Notes: generated by a model from the letters alone, not told the origin. A DNA stretch of 64,000 nt from Lichenostomus cassidix (GCA_008360975.2 CM039179.1:50226359-50290358), one strand, 5' to 3'. Counted from the stretch's first letter, positions 50,131-63,100 are shown. Made by a program: numbers and translations.

Positions 50131-53087
50131 CAGGAGTGTGTACCCGGCTACACAAGTGAGTGGAAAATGTGCATGCTGAGATACCACGCAACAAGAAACT
50201 CTAGACTTGTTGAAGACTTTGCTGGAAGGTTAATGATACCTTAGTCATCAGTGACATTGGGATTATGGGCCTGACTGACAGGTAGAAGGTCAGTGTTCTT
50301 CACAGTGATTAGAAAGCACATTAGAAGGGAGCGATTGTGAGGGAAGAATATCAATGCTATTCCAACCACGTTCTGTCATTGTTCTCTGTGCTTGGGTGAA
50401 GAGGTCTCACTGTCTCTTGCTATTTCAGTGTAGCTCAGACAGCTCATCCAGGTCCTTACATTTAACCATTAGCTTTATGCCTTTCATCTGCAGTTTTAAA
50501 CAGTGGTCCATCCCTCTCACGCCTTTCCGCATCCTTCTCAGAAAGCCGTTTGAGTTCCTGACCTCTCTGCTTCTCTCTCTCCACTGGTACTTCAAGCTTA
50601 TTTTCTTTTCTCTCACTCTCTCTTCTTGTGAGTTTGCAAAAAATCATTTTTTCAGGTAATTACTCCAGCATACCTGACAACCTATTCTCAGCAAAGTTCC
50701 CCTCATGCCTTAACTTGCAAGTACTTTGAGAACTGGTATGTTTAAAACACAAATGTAGGCACATGATATATACTAATCTGTGGAGCAGAATGTAAAACCC
50801 CAGAACAAAATCACCACTTTATTGCTGGTGTCATCCAAAGAGTCTATAAATCTGAATTTTATATCTGCAACACATGAGCAAAACCTGGCCTGTATTTCTT
50901 TCTAACATATCTTCATTCTAATCATTCCTAACACTAACTGCAAGTGTCTCAAACTTGACAGCTAGTTTAGCATTAGACAACAATAGAATATTTCATTTCT
51001 GTAAGTTTAGTTATCTTGTTAAAATTCATATTTGCTTGTAAAATACTGAGAAAGGCTTTTAATCATTTGCTGTCAAAATGCCAGGTGGGTTTTTACATCA
51101 AGAATTGGTAAAGTCAAAAGATTCTTTTTAAGTATTTTTTTTTTACGGGTAAGATATATTTTCATACTGCCTGAAAAACAATAAAACATATAGCTCAAAA
51201 AACAGAGGTAAGAATGAAAAATAAAGATGGGGCTTGCAGATCTCTGGCATTTTACTCTACACAACACTTGTGTACAGGGTGTGTGGTGGAGCTGAGGTTA
51301 AACAAAGTAGACAGGGAGAGTTTCAGGCCTAAGAGCAGAGCAGATCCTGAAAGGAAGAGCTGCCTGAGATTGCTCTTGTAGGAATCACATCAGAGAGAAT
51401 GAAAGCAGGATGTAAATGGAAGCTACCTTATGCTGCCAAGCATGAACAAAGATGAAAAGTCAGTGAAGGACTGGGGAGGAGGCTGAAGGAGGAGGAGGAG
51501 GGAAAAAAACAATGAGTTGAAACATAGTGATCTCTGTTGGCAAAACAATCTTCTCCGTGGCATCTTCTCATAGCCTCATCTGTTACTTCACTACTGCTCC
51601 ACTGCTATTGCTCTCAGACCTGTATGGAAAAAACAGAGAAACTATTTTGTGGTAGCTTTATTCTTAATGATATGTTATCCATTTGTATTTATAGGCCATC
51701 CATGCCCAGGAGCCTTTGGGCACATAACAAAATATAACTAAAACACAGCTTAGTTTTAAAAAAGGCAACATGGCCCAATTAATTCCCCAATTAATTAATT
51801 TATTCTACATTGCTTTGAATTTTGGTCTAAGGATTTTATGTAGGACATTAAAAAAAAAAGAACAGTTCCACTGACAAGACAGGTAATTATTTTATTCAAT
51901 GATTTTTCTCAATGCAAAGCTATTAATAGCTGGATCACTAGTGGGGGGCCAAATTCTGCCCTGAGGTAAATCCAGCACCATTTCACCAACTTCAAGGGAA
52001 TTACTGTTTTACTGGGATCAGAACTGGGCTGTTAAATTATAAGTGCCCAGTTATTCATAGAACTGAACTAAATTATTTTTCTTTTTTTTTTTTTCTCTTG
52101 TTCTTCAAATATAGAAGTTAGCTCTAAATCACTAAACCAAACCTGAAATATGTCGGTGTAGCTTCTCCTCTAAGCAAAAGAAGAGAAACATCCACAGGCC
52201 CCATCTGTGTCCACACGGTTCTCTTTCTGTAAAAACACAGGCAGGACTTGACAAGACCTCAAATAAAGTTCACATTGTCAGAAAACAAATGACATATGTA
52301 AGGCAAGAGGACAAAAGAAAAGCAAACACATTCAAATATTTAATGTACAAGGCTGCATATCTTTTCTGTTCCTCCCAAATCCAAAGCTTCTCAGATATTT
52401 GTTGCAAATACATCACTAAGTATCACAAGGAAAGTTTGTGTGTGCTTTGATTAAACTTTGGATGCTTTAAAGTAGAAAGGGGTTTAGGTTTTGGGATCAC
52501 TGTTCCCATACACTCTCAGCCTGGTGGTGGTTTCTAATTCCTGTGAAGGGAGGGAACAGGTGGGGAACAAGCACTGGTCTGCCCCCTCTTCTCAGTGAAT
52601 TTACACCCACATGCTTTCAAGTACCCTGCTATGTTTAAATACCTCATTAGGTAGCAACCTTATTATCTCTTTGCCATAACTTACATCCTTGTTTTGAACA
52701 TGGATCACTGACATGCTTAGACTGACACTGATAACCAAATGCCAGGCTGAAAGGGGGCTTGCCTCATATAAGGTAGTAAACTGATACATGTTTGTAGCAT
52801 CCTTGAGAGAATGGGCATTAATATTTTTCTGTTGCATAAAGGAACTTTGTGCTATGAGGTAGCTCTGCCTTCTCTGTATTATGAAATGAAACTTGTTTAT
52901 AGCACATTTTTTCACTCTAGCAATGACAGAAGACCTTTTTTTCATTGTTAACATCTTCCTTCCATTCCTTTCCATCCTTCTGCATGCCTTCAGCTACAAA
53001 TAACAAAAGTAGTCTATAAGGCCCCCCCAAATTCAAATTGGAGTATAATACCACACTGAGCGGAAATGTGATTTAATAACTTGTTAG
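50131..53087. other. Non-coding DNA, no gene recognised
   Basis: Frames up to 124 codons (minus, 52601-52975) show no domain. A purine-rich GGA repeat patch lies at 51478-51505 and AATTAATT palindromes at 51778-51800. At 51950-52030 the string CCAAATTCTGCCCTGAGG and following bases resemble an old amniote interspersed repeat also hinted at near 10709, with low certainty. Confidence 0.5.
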
Positions 53088-53238
53088 CTTGGGACTAGAA
53101 AATTTCATTTTCCAGCATTATTTTAGAGTGCTCAAGTGACCTTGAACAAATCCCTCTATCCCTCTCTTCGCCTAAATTCCCCATTTATATAACAGAAGCA
53201 ATGATTTGTCTTTACTTGTCACTATAAGGATAGCTAAA
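53088..53238 (+). repeat. MIR-like CORE-SINE relic
   Basis: The most recognisable part is AAGTGACCTTGAACAAATCC, then CTATCCCTCTCTTCGCCTAA, ATTCCCCATTTATATAACAG and AAGCAATGATTTGTCTTTAC. It follows the MIR 3' half (GTGACCTTGGGCAAGTCAC, CTCTCTGTGCCTCAGTTTCC, CATCTGTAAAATGGGGATA, CCTAC) in order and spacing. The upstream part (GCTTGGGACTAGAAAATTTC, CCAGC) fits the MIR core more weakly. Such copies in a bird-type genome are ancient amniote leftovers. Confidence 0.7.
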
Positions 53239-56200
53239 AAAACATTATAAAGCTTCAACTGAAACAAAAGAGAGTATCTGAGTAGCAGATATTTGCAAAA
53301 GAGCAACTTAAATTTCAAGTATACTTCTTTCTCCCTCACTTCACATCTCCAGAGTTTTAGAAACAGGAGTTAGTAAGTACATCAGTTTCCCTTGCTGGTA
53401 GAACTGGATATTATCAGTAGCTTTATTTAAAATGGCCATACATGCTGCAGGTTAAAATCAACACAAAAATTACCTGAGATATTTTCTTCTTTATCTGTTG
53501 CTAAAAACCCACTGCAGACAATATTTATCAAAACTGATCTGCCGAATTTACTAACACTGTTTAATTTACATACATGAAAAATAAGCCTTAGTAACACATA
53601 TTTTTCAATGCTAAAACCTATAGTAATAATCAAAACTACAAATCTGTAGAACGCAAACTATTTTGAAAACAAAATAAAGAGTCCCAAAACCTCATTAGCA
53701 GGGAATCCAGTCATTATTTAACTGTAAAACAAGACAGGAGAATCCATGCTCAGCCCATTGGGGCTGAATACGGTCTGTAACTGTATTTCATTATAGTTTG
53801 TAACTCCATTCCTTTGGAGGAGATTGTATATTTCAGAACATTATTAATATGTAGTTCACCAAAAAATGTTTGAAATGCAGGGAAAAGCCACCCTTGAAGT
53901 AAATAATACAGAATAATTATTAAGAGAAAAATCTATTCTATTAGAGAAAAATCTAAGCATAGAAATCTCAGATAAATGCACAGGGTGTGCCCCATTTACT
54001 ACACAATCCAAATAGTGCCTTGTGTTGCATGGGGATTGTGAGACCTGCTAGGATGCATTTGTTGCCAATTATTTTTATGGGAAAGATCATTGTGATATAG
54101 GTGTATGCACAGAATTTGTGCTGAGCTCACTCTGGAACTTGTGTTGTGACATTCTAAAACTTATTTGACATTTGTGGTATGGAATTTGATGTCCTTCAGC
54201 TTTTAAACTTAGTATTTTAAATATCCACGTTGTGAAATATTTTCTGCACACCCAGTTAAACCAGTTCCTTAAGCATAGGGGAGTTATTAGTGTGATTTTT
54301 CCAGAAGGAATTCTGCACGTTCCAAAATGAGTCTTGCGTCTGTACTACACAATTGTTTTGCAAATGATACTGTACACACTGAAATTGAAGATAATAATAT
54401 TTTACTACCCCAGAGACTAATGAATATGCTATTCTTGTGGCTGTTGTACTGTTTACTGAAGAACAGGTAAATGCCCTGACTTGTTACTACAATGTCTGTA
54501 AGCAATTAGTTGGAAACTCAAATAAAAAGCTTTAGTATCACAATCCAGGTTTTTCATTTCCTTTAACATTCCCTTCAGTTGTAAATTGTGAAGAATTTTA
54601 TCTAAGAAAAGATATGGGTCTGGGCTGCCTGCCAGGAGTTTTGGGTTCTTAACAGATTGTTTTTCCCCGTGGGGTCGACTCACTTTCTGCTTGAGACGTC
54701 CACTTTTGTTTGTATTTCCTGAAACAAGTCACTTACATGCCTAACTCCTATATATCTTGAGTGCTTAAGGAAAAGAGGCATGTTGGTAATTTTATCACCA
54801 ATTGTTATCACCAATTATCAACCATACTTAAAATACGATGTCAAACACTTTTAAATCATTCTCCCAATGCTGTTCTCAAAATACCATTTGTTGCTCCAAG
54901 TGCTTGTCAATCACTGTCCAGTCTCACACCTCATCAATGAAAAAAGCAATTTGAGACATCAGATTGGAGCCATACTAGCACATGGACTGGCTCCTTATTT
55001 CATGTAATCTCCCAGTAATTTTCCGTACAGGAATTCAGACATGGATCCACTCAGGCTCTCCTGTCTCAGCAGTCCTGCTACACTACAAATGATCAGACAG
55101 TTGGGCTGTAGCAAACACAGTCATGGTGGGCATGGCTGGCCTTACCCTTGGGATCCAGTGATTGTAATACCCACACATAAGACAGGCATGATGCAATTTA
55201 GGACTTGCACGGATTAAAAGTAGAACACTGGGAGTCATATTCACAACTAATCTTGGCATCTTTGTTCTTCATTGAACTCAGGGATGTGTGGGGAGGTTTT
55301 AAGCACCTGAAAACTTTGCACATCTTCCCAAAACCATTCTTCAGTACAGTTTGAGGAAGTATAAGTACAAGTTGTAGACAGAGTATTCTATATGATCTGC
55401 TTTGAATATGAGAGGAGAGATTTTATTCCTTAATGACAGCTGCAGATGGTGCCTTTTCAGTTCCTCAGGGTATCCCTTCCTTTGGCTACTGCTCAGAAAG
55501 GATGTGGTCTTCTGCACTTTCTGCATCACGTCTGCCAGCTTTGTGGGGACAATCTATAATTTAAGACAATGACGATTTCCCTGGCTGTGTATGCTTATGC
55601 CCCTGAGTAGGCACTGCAATGTCATCCCTAGAAGAGACTATTCTCAAACTTGAGCTTCCTATACATAAAGTACTATAGCTGGAGAGTGTCTAAACATATG
55701 GACATGAGCTTGTGGTAAGAATATTCATCAGCTTTTTCTGTACAGGCTGCAAAATTTATCTGTGTTTACGGATTCGAACACCTGGTGGATTTTTTTTTAC
55801 TACTTACAGTTGTAAGGACAGGACTCAAAAGTCAAAAGGAGCAGCAATTAAAAAAACTGAGTTGGGAATAAATGGTATCTGTCTATAAATCTTTGTTTCT
55901 ACTTTGGAGAACCATGGATGAAAATATTTAAAAACTATTGAATATGCAACATTATTGAAAAAATACTAATTAAATAATGCAAATATTCTGGATCACACAG
56001 CAAGTTATTTAGTGTTCCCCTAAATATACTACCTAATATATTACCCTATAAACCAGGAACTGAGCAAAGTTCACAATGAAGGTGACTTCTCTTGAGAGTA
56101 ATATATTGTCAGTGCAAATGTATGGATTTAGAACCTGAAGAACAAGTTTTAATTTCTTTCATTTGTGGATAACAACAAAAGAACTAGTTCATCTTTAATT

Positions 56201-57550
56201 TTTGAAAGATGAAAAACAAACTATGACAACCACTCAGGGTACATAAATAGAATATCAATGATAAATTATAAAACAGATAATTTTCCTTAGTGAATAATGA
56301 ACAACAAATACTGAAAAATTAACTATTTCATTTATGTTGATAGAAAACTTGAGAGCATACCAAACTAAGTTTCCTTGTTTGATCGGCAGAAATGAATGAC
56401 AGTTTCAGCTTCCAAACTGATAATGAGTTCTGGGTCAATTTGCAGTGTACTTTGCCAGTGAAATCCAAGAAATGCGTAACATATTGAATCATAGTGATCT
56501 TTCTGAACTTCTAATTGTACTGAGAGTTTATCTGCTTCTAGATATGTGAACTGTGTTCTTTTAAAAGTGTAAGTTTATTGAGATATTCAAATGTATTGCA
56601 TCCTTTAGTTTGAAGCTTGCATAATACTCATATGAAGACAGAGTGTATGCGTCAACGCGCCGTAAGGCTATGTATACTTTAGGTGTGTATACCTCAGATA
56701 TTTTCATGTTTGGGGCATGTGTGCCAACTATGTTTAAGGAATTTACACCTCAAAAATGTTTTCCTTTGCAGGCCTTCAGGTTATGTTTCAGTTAAGCAGC
56801 ATTTAGCACACGGCTTTTCAGCACTACAGTTTGAGTCTGTGACACCTTGCCTTGTTTTTGTCTCTTTACACAGTGAGATGGTGCTGTGAGCAGTATAACC
56901 TGATGCTGTGGCCTACATTCAGAAAGTGTATATCCATATAAATTCCAAGACAAAGCTTTGCTCAGCGGAGGAGACAATTTCCGTAATGCATACATACATA
57001 TACATGAATAATGTATTTCTGCGCTTAATTTGCTACTTCTGCACATTCCTCTTTAGGTGTGTTTGAAGAAACAGGACCTAAAAACTCCTTCATCTCTCAC
57101 AGAGGACGGTTGTTTCAGGAGAGGCAGGAGAGGAACACACATTTTTCCATCACCTGGTGAACAGTCCCACAGTTCTGTGATGCTTTTTATCAAAAGCTCC
57201 TTGCACATTTTTTACCGAAGCTTCTGACTTCCATAGAAAAGCCCCAGCATTTGAGTGTTGTCTGGAAGCTGTGTGAGTTTGCTGTTTCATAAAACTTTCA
57301 CGTTTCATAATGCCTTACAGACATTGTAAAGCTTTTTGAGCCAATATTGGGGGGTCATAAAATTTCATTGATCACTGACAAAATGCCCAATAATCTGCAG
57401 ATGGATTGAAGCAATACTTTAAAATTCTTTATTTTTACCTCTTTCCTCTTCATTTCTTTTTTGTCAACAGTGGCATTTATTTTTCGTTATTTTTATCAGA
57501 TGGCGACTAAAAAAATGAGCAAAAGATAAACATATTTCTCAATTCATTTT
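53239..57550. other. Non-coding DNA, no gene recognised
   Basis: Frames up to 84 codons without domains. A stretch at 54620-54750 weakly resembles MIR (CCAGGAGTTTTGGGTTCTT and CAAGTCACTTA) but is too diverged to call. Four CpGs occur within 13 bases at 56650-56662, an isolated cluster in CpG-poor DNA. Confidence 0.5.
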
Positions 57551-58404
57551 AGAGCTGGTCACTTCATTAGGAGCTTTCTGAAGTGTGTGGAAGATAACTT
57601 CCTGACACAGCTGGTGACTAAACCAACTAGGGAAGGCGCCCAACTGGATCTAGTGTTCGCAAATAGAGAAGGACTGGTGGGTGATGTGAGGAGGGAGGTC
57701 GGCAGAGCTGCCGCTTACAGAGAGTAGGCTTTGGCCTGTTTAGGAGTCTGGTTGACGGAGGGCCTTGGGAGGCAGTCCTGAAGAGGAAAGCAGTCCAAAA
57801 AAGCTGGACATTCTTCAAGATGGAAATCTTAATAGTACAGGAGCAGGCCATCCCCATGTGCTGAAAGATCAGCTGGCAAGGGAGAGCACTGACCTGGCTG
57901 AACTGAGAGTTTTGTCGGCAACTCAGGAAAAAAAGGAGAGTTTATGAACTTTGGAAGAAGGTCCAGGTCACTCAGGAGCACTACAAGGATGTTGTGAAGT
58001 TATGCAGGGAGAAAATTAGAAGATCTGAAGCCCAGCTAGAACTTAATCTGATAACTGACATAAGAAACATTTGAAAAATGTTTCTGTGAAGAAGTGAACA
58101 AAAAAAGAAGGGCTAAAGAGAATCTTCATCTTTTATTGGATGCAGGAGGAGATGGTGACAAAGGGTGAGGAAAAGGCTGAGACATTTGATGCTTTTTTTA
58201 CCTCAGTCTTCAATTTAAGTCAGACCAGTTATTTTTGGGGTTGCCAGCCCACTGGGCTGGAAGACAGGGATGGGGAGCAGAATGAAGTTCCCAAAATCCA
58301 AGGGAGAATGGTCAGCAACCTGCTACAGTGCACAGACACACACATCTATGAGGCCAGATGAGATCCACTCAAGGGTAAGAAAGAAAGTTTCATAAGTGCT
58401 CACC
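57551..58404 (+). mobile_element. Long CR1 LINE, 5' part (endonuclease end and linker), left of the LTR
   Basis: The sense frame gives the C-terminal part of the CR1 endonuclease domain: VEDNFLTQLVTKPTREGAQ and LDLVFANREGLVGDV (about 57586-57690). Linker sequence between endonuclease and reverse transcriptase follows, then VTKGEEKAETFDAFFTSVFN (58152-58211), the block just before the reverse transcriptase, and degraded DEIHSR-like sequence at 58359. The copy is 5'-truncated within the endonuclease. Stops and frameshifts break the frame repeatedly. It continues after the inserted LTR at 58987. Confidence 0.9.
58399..58404. repeat. Target-site duplication CTCACC (left copy)
   Basis: CTCACC immediately precedes the TG that opens the LTR and is repeated at 58987-58992, just after its terminal CA. 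Removing the LTR and one copy brings the two CR1 halves into register. Confidence 0.85.
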
Positions 58405-58986
58405 TGTGGAGGTTAAACCTCTGCAAGTTGCCAGTCAGGGGGCCGACCGTAGAGTCAGAGACAGCCTGTGCTGTCTCAGTCATGGTGACAAGAAGATAAG
58501 CCCGCGAGCCCCTGCGGTGAATTATGCACCAGCAAAGAAGACCATTGGCCCTGAGTTCTCCCCGCCTTCTTATCCCCTATATGGATTTGCTCCAGAGACT
58601 TCTCCTTTGTTCCCCTCTTAAGTTGTATGTCACTGGTTAATTTGAAGTTTGTATGCTCCCCTACAATGTAACTATTGGTTCGTGCTCCCGTCCCTCTTCC
58701 CTACGGCTGTCCCAGTTGGTCTGCCTACCAAACCACTCCCCTTCTCCTTCCCCATATAACCCTATGCCACTGGTTGTTCGGGGCCACCGACAGCTCGCAG
58801 CCTCTGGATCTCGAGACCCCTCGTCTGTCCCTGCCTTTCCGCCCCGACTCTCCGCTCCTGGACCTTCCCCGAATGCGCCTACAATGAACCTCTGGAGAGC
58901 TGCAGACTGCCTGCTGTGCATCCTTTCACCGCCTGTGCCTCCTTGCCTCCTGCCCCTTATATTGGCCAAACGCATCGACAACAACA
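58405..58986 (+). mobile_element. Solo LTR of an endogenous retrovirus, 582 bp, nested inside CR1
   Basis: The element starts TGTGGAGG and ends CAACAACA, an imperfect terminal inverted repeat with the canonical TG/CA ends. It is bounded by perfect CTCACC duplications. It is clearly GC-richer and CpG-richer than the flanking CR1. A TATA-like CATATAA lies at 58753-58759, with CCAAT-type motifs upstream (ATTGG near 58673 and CCATTGG near 58541), which favours plus orientation. I see no canonical AATAAA on either strand, so orientation is tentative. A perfect palindromic segment GAGGTTAAACCTC lies near its start. No internal retroviral sequence adjoins it, so it is a solo LTR. The 6-bp duplication suggests a class II (ERVK-like) element. 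Open frames inside (for example 58653-59111, running into CR1) are not genes. Confidence 0.88.
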
Positions 58987-60187
58987 CTCACCAAGTAACT
59001 TTCAATGATTTACCAGCAGTTCTGCCTAACTGGGGAGGTCCCAATTTACTGGAAGTTAGCAAATATGATGCCCATTTCCAAGAAGGGCCTGAAGGAGGAT
59101 TCAGGGAATGAGAGTTCAGCCTTGGTGCCACAGAAGGTCACAGAGCAGCTCATCTTGAGTGCCATCACACAGTATGCACAGGACAACCAGGTCCAGCCTG
59201 CATGTGTTCATGAAAGGCAGATCCTGTTTGACTGACCTGCTCTCCTTCTATGACAAGGTGAGCAGTGGATAAGGGAAAAGCTGTGGGGTGTTGTCTACCA
59301 GGACTCTATTAAATACTTTGATACCTTTGCCCAGAGCATTCTCCGGAGAACCTGGGTGCTCATGGCTTGGACAGGTGTACTCTTTGCTGGATAAAAAGCT
59401 GTCTGGATGGCCAGGGCCAGGGAATTGTGGCTAATGGAACTAAATCCAGCTGGTGTCTGGTCATAAGAGGGGTTTGCCAGGACTCAGAATTGGGGTGAAT
59501 ATTTTTATCAATGATCTGCAAAAGAGGATGGAGTGCATCTTTAGTCAGTTTGCAGACATCACCAAGCTGGGTGGAAGTGTTGATCTGTGGAGGGTGGGAA
59601 GGCACTGCAGAGAGATCTGGACAGGCTGGATCAATGGGCCAAAGCCAATAGTATGAGGTACAAAAAGGGCAGGTAGCAGGTCCTGAAGCTGAGTTACAAC
59701 AACCTCAAGCAGTGCTACAGGCTGCTGGACGAGTGGCTGGGAAGTTTCCCAGTGGAAAAGGACCTGTGGGTGCTGGTTGACAGCTGGCTGAAAGTGAGCC
59801 ATGGGAAATGGAGTCAAAAGGAGATCTTACCACTCTCTACAACCGCCTGGTAGGAAGTTGCAGCAAGCTGGGGATCAGTCTCTTCTCTCAATGAAATAGT
59901 GATAGGAAATAGGAAATGGCCTCAAGGTGCCAGAAGAGGTTTTGATTAGGTATTAGGTAAAATTTCTTCATGGAAAGGGTGGTCAAGCATTAGAACAGGC
60001 TGTCCAGGGAAGTGGTGAAGTCATCACACCTGGAGGCATTTAAAAACCATGTAGATATGGCACTTACAATCATGTTTTAGTAGTGGACTTGTTACAGACA
60101 TGGTTTAGAGGTGGACTTGGAAGAGCCATGCTACTTGTTGGACTTGATGATCTTACAGGTCTTTTTCAATCTAAACAATTCTGTGAT
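58987..60187 (+). mobile_element. Long CR1 LINE, 3' part (reverse transcriptase to 3' end), right of the LTR
   Basis: Begins with the right CTCACC copy and resumes CR1 ORF2 at once: LTGEVPIYWKLANMMPISKK (59029-59088, the 'sGeVPeDWkkAnv.PIfKKG' block), then KEDSGN and VTEQLIL. The catalytic FADD box reads FADI at 59549-59560 within FADITKLGG, so the second catalytic aspartate is lost. The thumb and much of the C-terminal region are deleted after about 59870, where sequence jumps towards the ORF2 end (GCCTCAAGGTGCCAGAAGAG, AAAATTTCTTCATGGAAAGG, GGTGGTCAAGCATTAGAACA). The 3' terminus follows as TTGGACTTGATGATCTTACA, GGTCTTTTTCAATCTAAACA and ATTCTGTGATT. Many stops; inactive. Confidence 0.93.
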
Positions 60188-63100
60188 TATTTATAAACCT
60201 TATCTGTGAACAAACCCATGAATGTTACCTGGCACTACATCCTTTCAGCTCTATCTGAAGTAAAGCAGACCTCAAAAACACAGGAGCATTTAAATACCAA
60301 TACTTTGAGCACAGGATGAACTGAAATGCAGTTTTTAAGTCCACACAATCTTTCAGCTCTATCTCTTGCCCTGAAAAGAATGGCACTGCCTGGTATCTAT
60401 CCTACCCACTGCCAGTTGTGCCATTTCTGTCCCTCCAGCCCAGATCTACTTTTCTTGCCTTCAGAAATATGACATGAACAGAGAATGTCCTCAAAGTTCA
60501 AGGCAAAAAATATTTTACAATCAAAATAAATCAATTCAAGTTTTCCCTGCAATGGGAACTCACCCAAAAATGGTTCCTACTGAAGTCAAGTGCCTTGGTG
60601 ACATAGCATTGTTCTCCTGCTGCAGTTTGGAGCTGGATCTGCCAGTTTCCCCACTTGCTGTGCTTGGGTTCATTTACACCATGGACTGATTTGGATAAGA
60701 CAAATTTCTCTTCAGATTCTTTTCAGAGCAAAGGAGAATATCCTAAACTTTGAACAGTGGAGATGTAAAGCTCTCAGCCAAACTAGCATATAGCCACTCC
60801 CACAGTGCCAAGACCCTGGGTAAAGCAGACACAGCCAAAGGGAGTTGTGATGTGTTCCATCTGACAAGAGTCTTATACCTGTGAAGCCAAACAAATTGCT
60901 GTTTTACAACATTAGAATAAATTTTGAATTTAAATTTTCAGTCAAATGAAATAAATTTGTCTTGGAGATCTTAAAACAAGACAGAACTTCTTGAAAACAC
61001 AGATGCTTCTTGGAGAAGGCCACTAATTTCTCCACTATGTGAACTGGAAATCCCCTCACTTTTTCACTTTCTCCAGGAATCATACTAGTTCATTTTGTGT
61101 ATGTATGTGCCCTTCAAAGTGATAGACGAAATTGTCACTTGCTTCAATTATCATTATTTTCTAGCTGATATATATTAACTCCTTTCCTTCATCAGACTGT
61201 TTGGCTTACTGTCATGCAGAGTCAAACTGTAGAGTTTGGCTGTTGCTTTTTTCATGCTCACTTGTAGCGTGCATCCACTCACAGCACAGAAAATGCAGTG
61301 CTTTAAAGATCCTCAGAGTGGAGCTCAACCACAGTCTACCAGAAACAGAGGATCAGGCACTAACACCTTGGTGCAAGGTCACTCCAATTCTTTCCCTCTG
61401 TTTTTCTCTCTGTTTCATCCCAGTGGGAATTCAACAATACAATCTTGAGTGGAGTCTTCAGACTATACCATTAGCTTATTGAGTAACTGCACCTGCTTTT
61501 AAATTTTAATGATGCATTTTTAATATGATAAATGTATTATACTTCAATGATTTTATATGCAGGTCGAATAAACTATGAGTTTTGTTACTCTTCAAATATT
61601 ACTTTCCAAAGAACATCCTTATAATTGTATAGCTTATGTAGTTGCACATGTCCCTGGTAGTCTGAAAATGGCTGTGGTTCTGAACCAGTGAACACAAGCG
61701 ACTTTTGAGTGCCGATGCTAGCTAATTTTTTTTGTTAACTTGAGAACCATACCACCTAGAATCAGTCTTACAAAGCATTTAATCTATATGACTCCTGGGG
61801 AGGGGAGAGGAAGTATTTTTCTGTTTCTTTGTTACAGCAGAATTCAGTTTAAAAAAGTTTCTGACATTTTGTTTTAACTGAGTTGCTGGAAGTGTTTGTG
61901 ATTTAAGTAAGACACTAGCCAGGCTAAAGGCAGAGTTTGAAAACTATCATAAATAGTAGTTACTGATTTTATATAAAGAAGTGAGTAGCTATAGTGAAGA
62001 ATTTTATTTTTAATGTAACTACCAAAGGTACTTGATCACCAAAAGACTGAGGTGCAACATACAAATGTAGGAGTTTGCTCAGAAAATATATATGTATAAA
62101 GGAAAATGTTTGTATATTATTAGTTTTATTTTGCCATTTCAAGTAAAGTGTATTTGACTTGAGAAATATTCACAAATAATTGTTACTGAATGGACTGTTT
62201 GTTTAATATAGAACAAATGCTCTTTACCACAATTTTCTACACACTACCTTGTCAGATTCATTAGTGGTGACCTAGAATACTTCTGCATGGTTCAAATTAG
62301 TTATTTGGACTTTTTGCTGATTCTCAATTGTTGATTCTCTTTTAAGAGTTTTAATAAATGTGCCACAGGGATAAAAGTGCTTACCTCTGGACATTTATCT
62401 TCAAGGAATTAAACTGAGACCAGAAGCTCAGTCTTGTTTTAGTGTAATGAGTTCCAGTTGTTGTGTTTTGGTATGTTTTAATAAGATTAATTACCTTTTG
62501 CCTGGGCTGATTCTTTTCCCTAATTTCTAACAAAGAATGGACAGTCACTGAATTACCTGAGCAAGAAATAATATCTAGTGTAGGAATATTATCCAGCTGG
62601 CAAATAACTAATGTTACTGGTTTACACCAGCCTCCAGGCAGAAATGGAGTCAAACATCTGTCACATTGCAGCAGTTTTCATCTGGCTAATAGGCTGTTGG
62701 CACTATATGCCAACTAGTGTAACCACGACTTACTTTAAGGTATTTCAGACCATGTCAAGATGGTTTTCAGAATATAAAGGGTCTTAACCAGGTCTTAGTT
62801 GTTGCCCTTCCCCTATTTTCTATCAGTAATGGATGTAATGGAAAACAGTTGAAACTTGGTAGGATTCCCTTCCCTCCTTTCCCTTACAATAGATGTAAGT
62901 TCCCTGCCAGAAAATACCTGAATCCATGAATGTCTTCAGTGCTTGAACATTTGGCAGTGGTTGCATTTAACTTCTCTTTAAAGTCAACAAGATTAATTGT
63001 GTCCTAAGTCAAAGCATAAAAGTGATTGCAAATGCAACCCATTTGGTTGCCATCATGCTCTTCTTAAGAATACAGTCAGACAATCTATTGAACAATGGCT

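Noticed and set aside
52601..52975. 124-codon minus-strand frame
   Set aside because: Considered as a transposase or exon piece, but no motif could be recognised and no neighbouring frame continues it.
54620..54750. Third MIR-like copy
   Set aside because: Only two short strings match and the spacing between them is too long.
58653..59111. 152-codon plus-strand frame, the longest in the window
   Set aside because: It runs across the LTR/CR1 boundary, is Pro/Ser-rich from GC-rich LTR sequence, and has an overlapping frame on the other strand. It is an artefact of the nested repeats.
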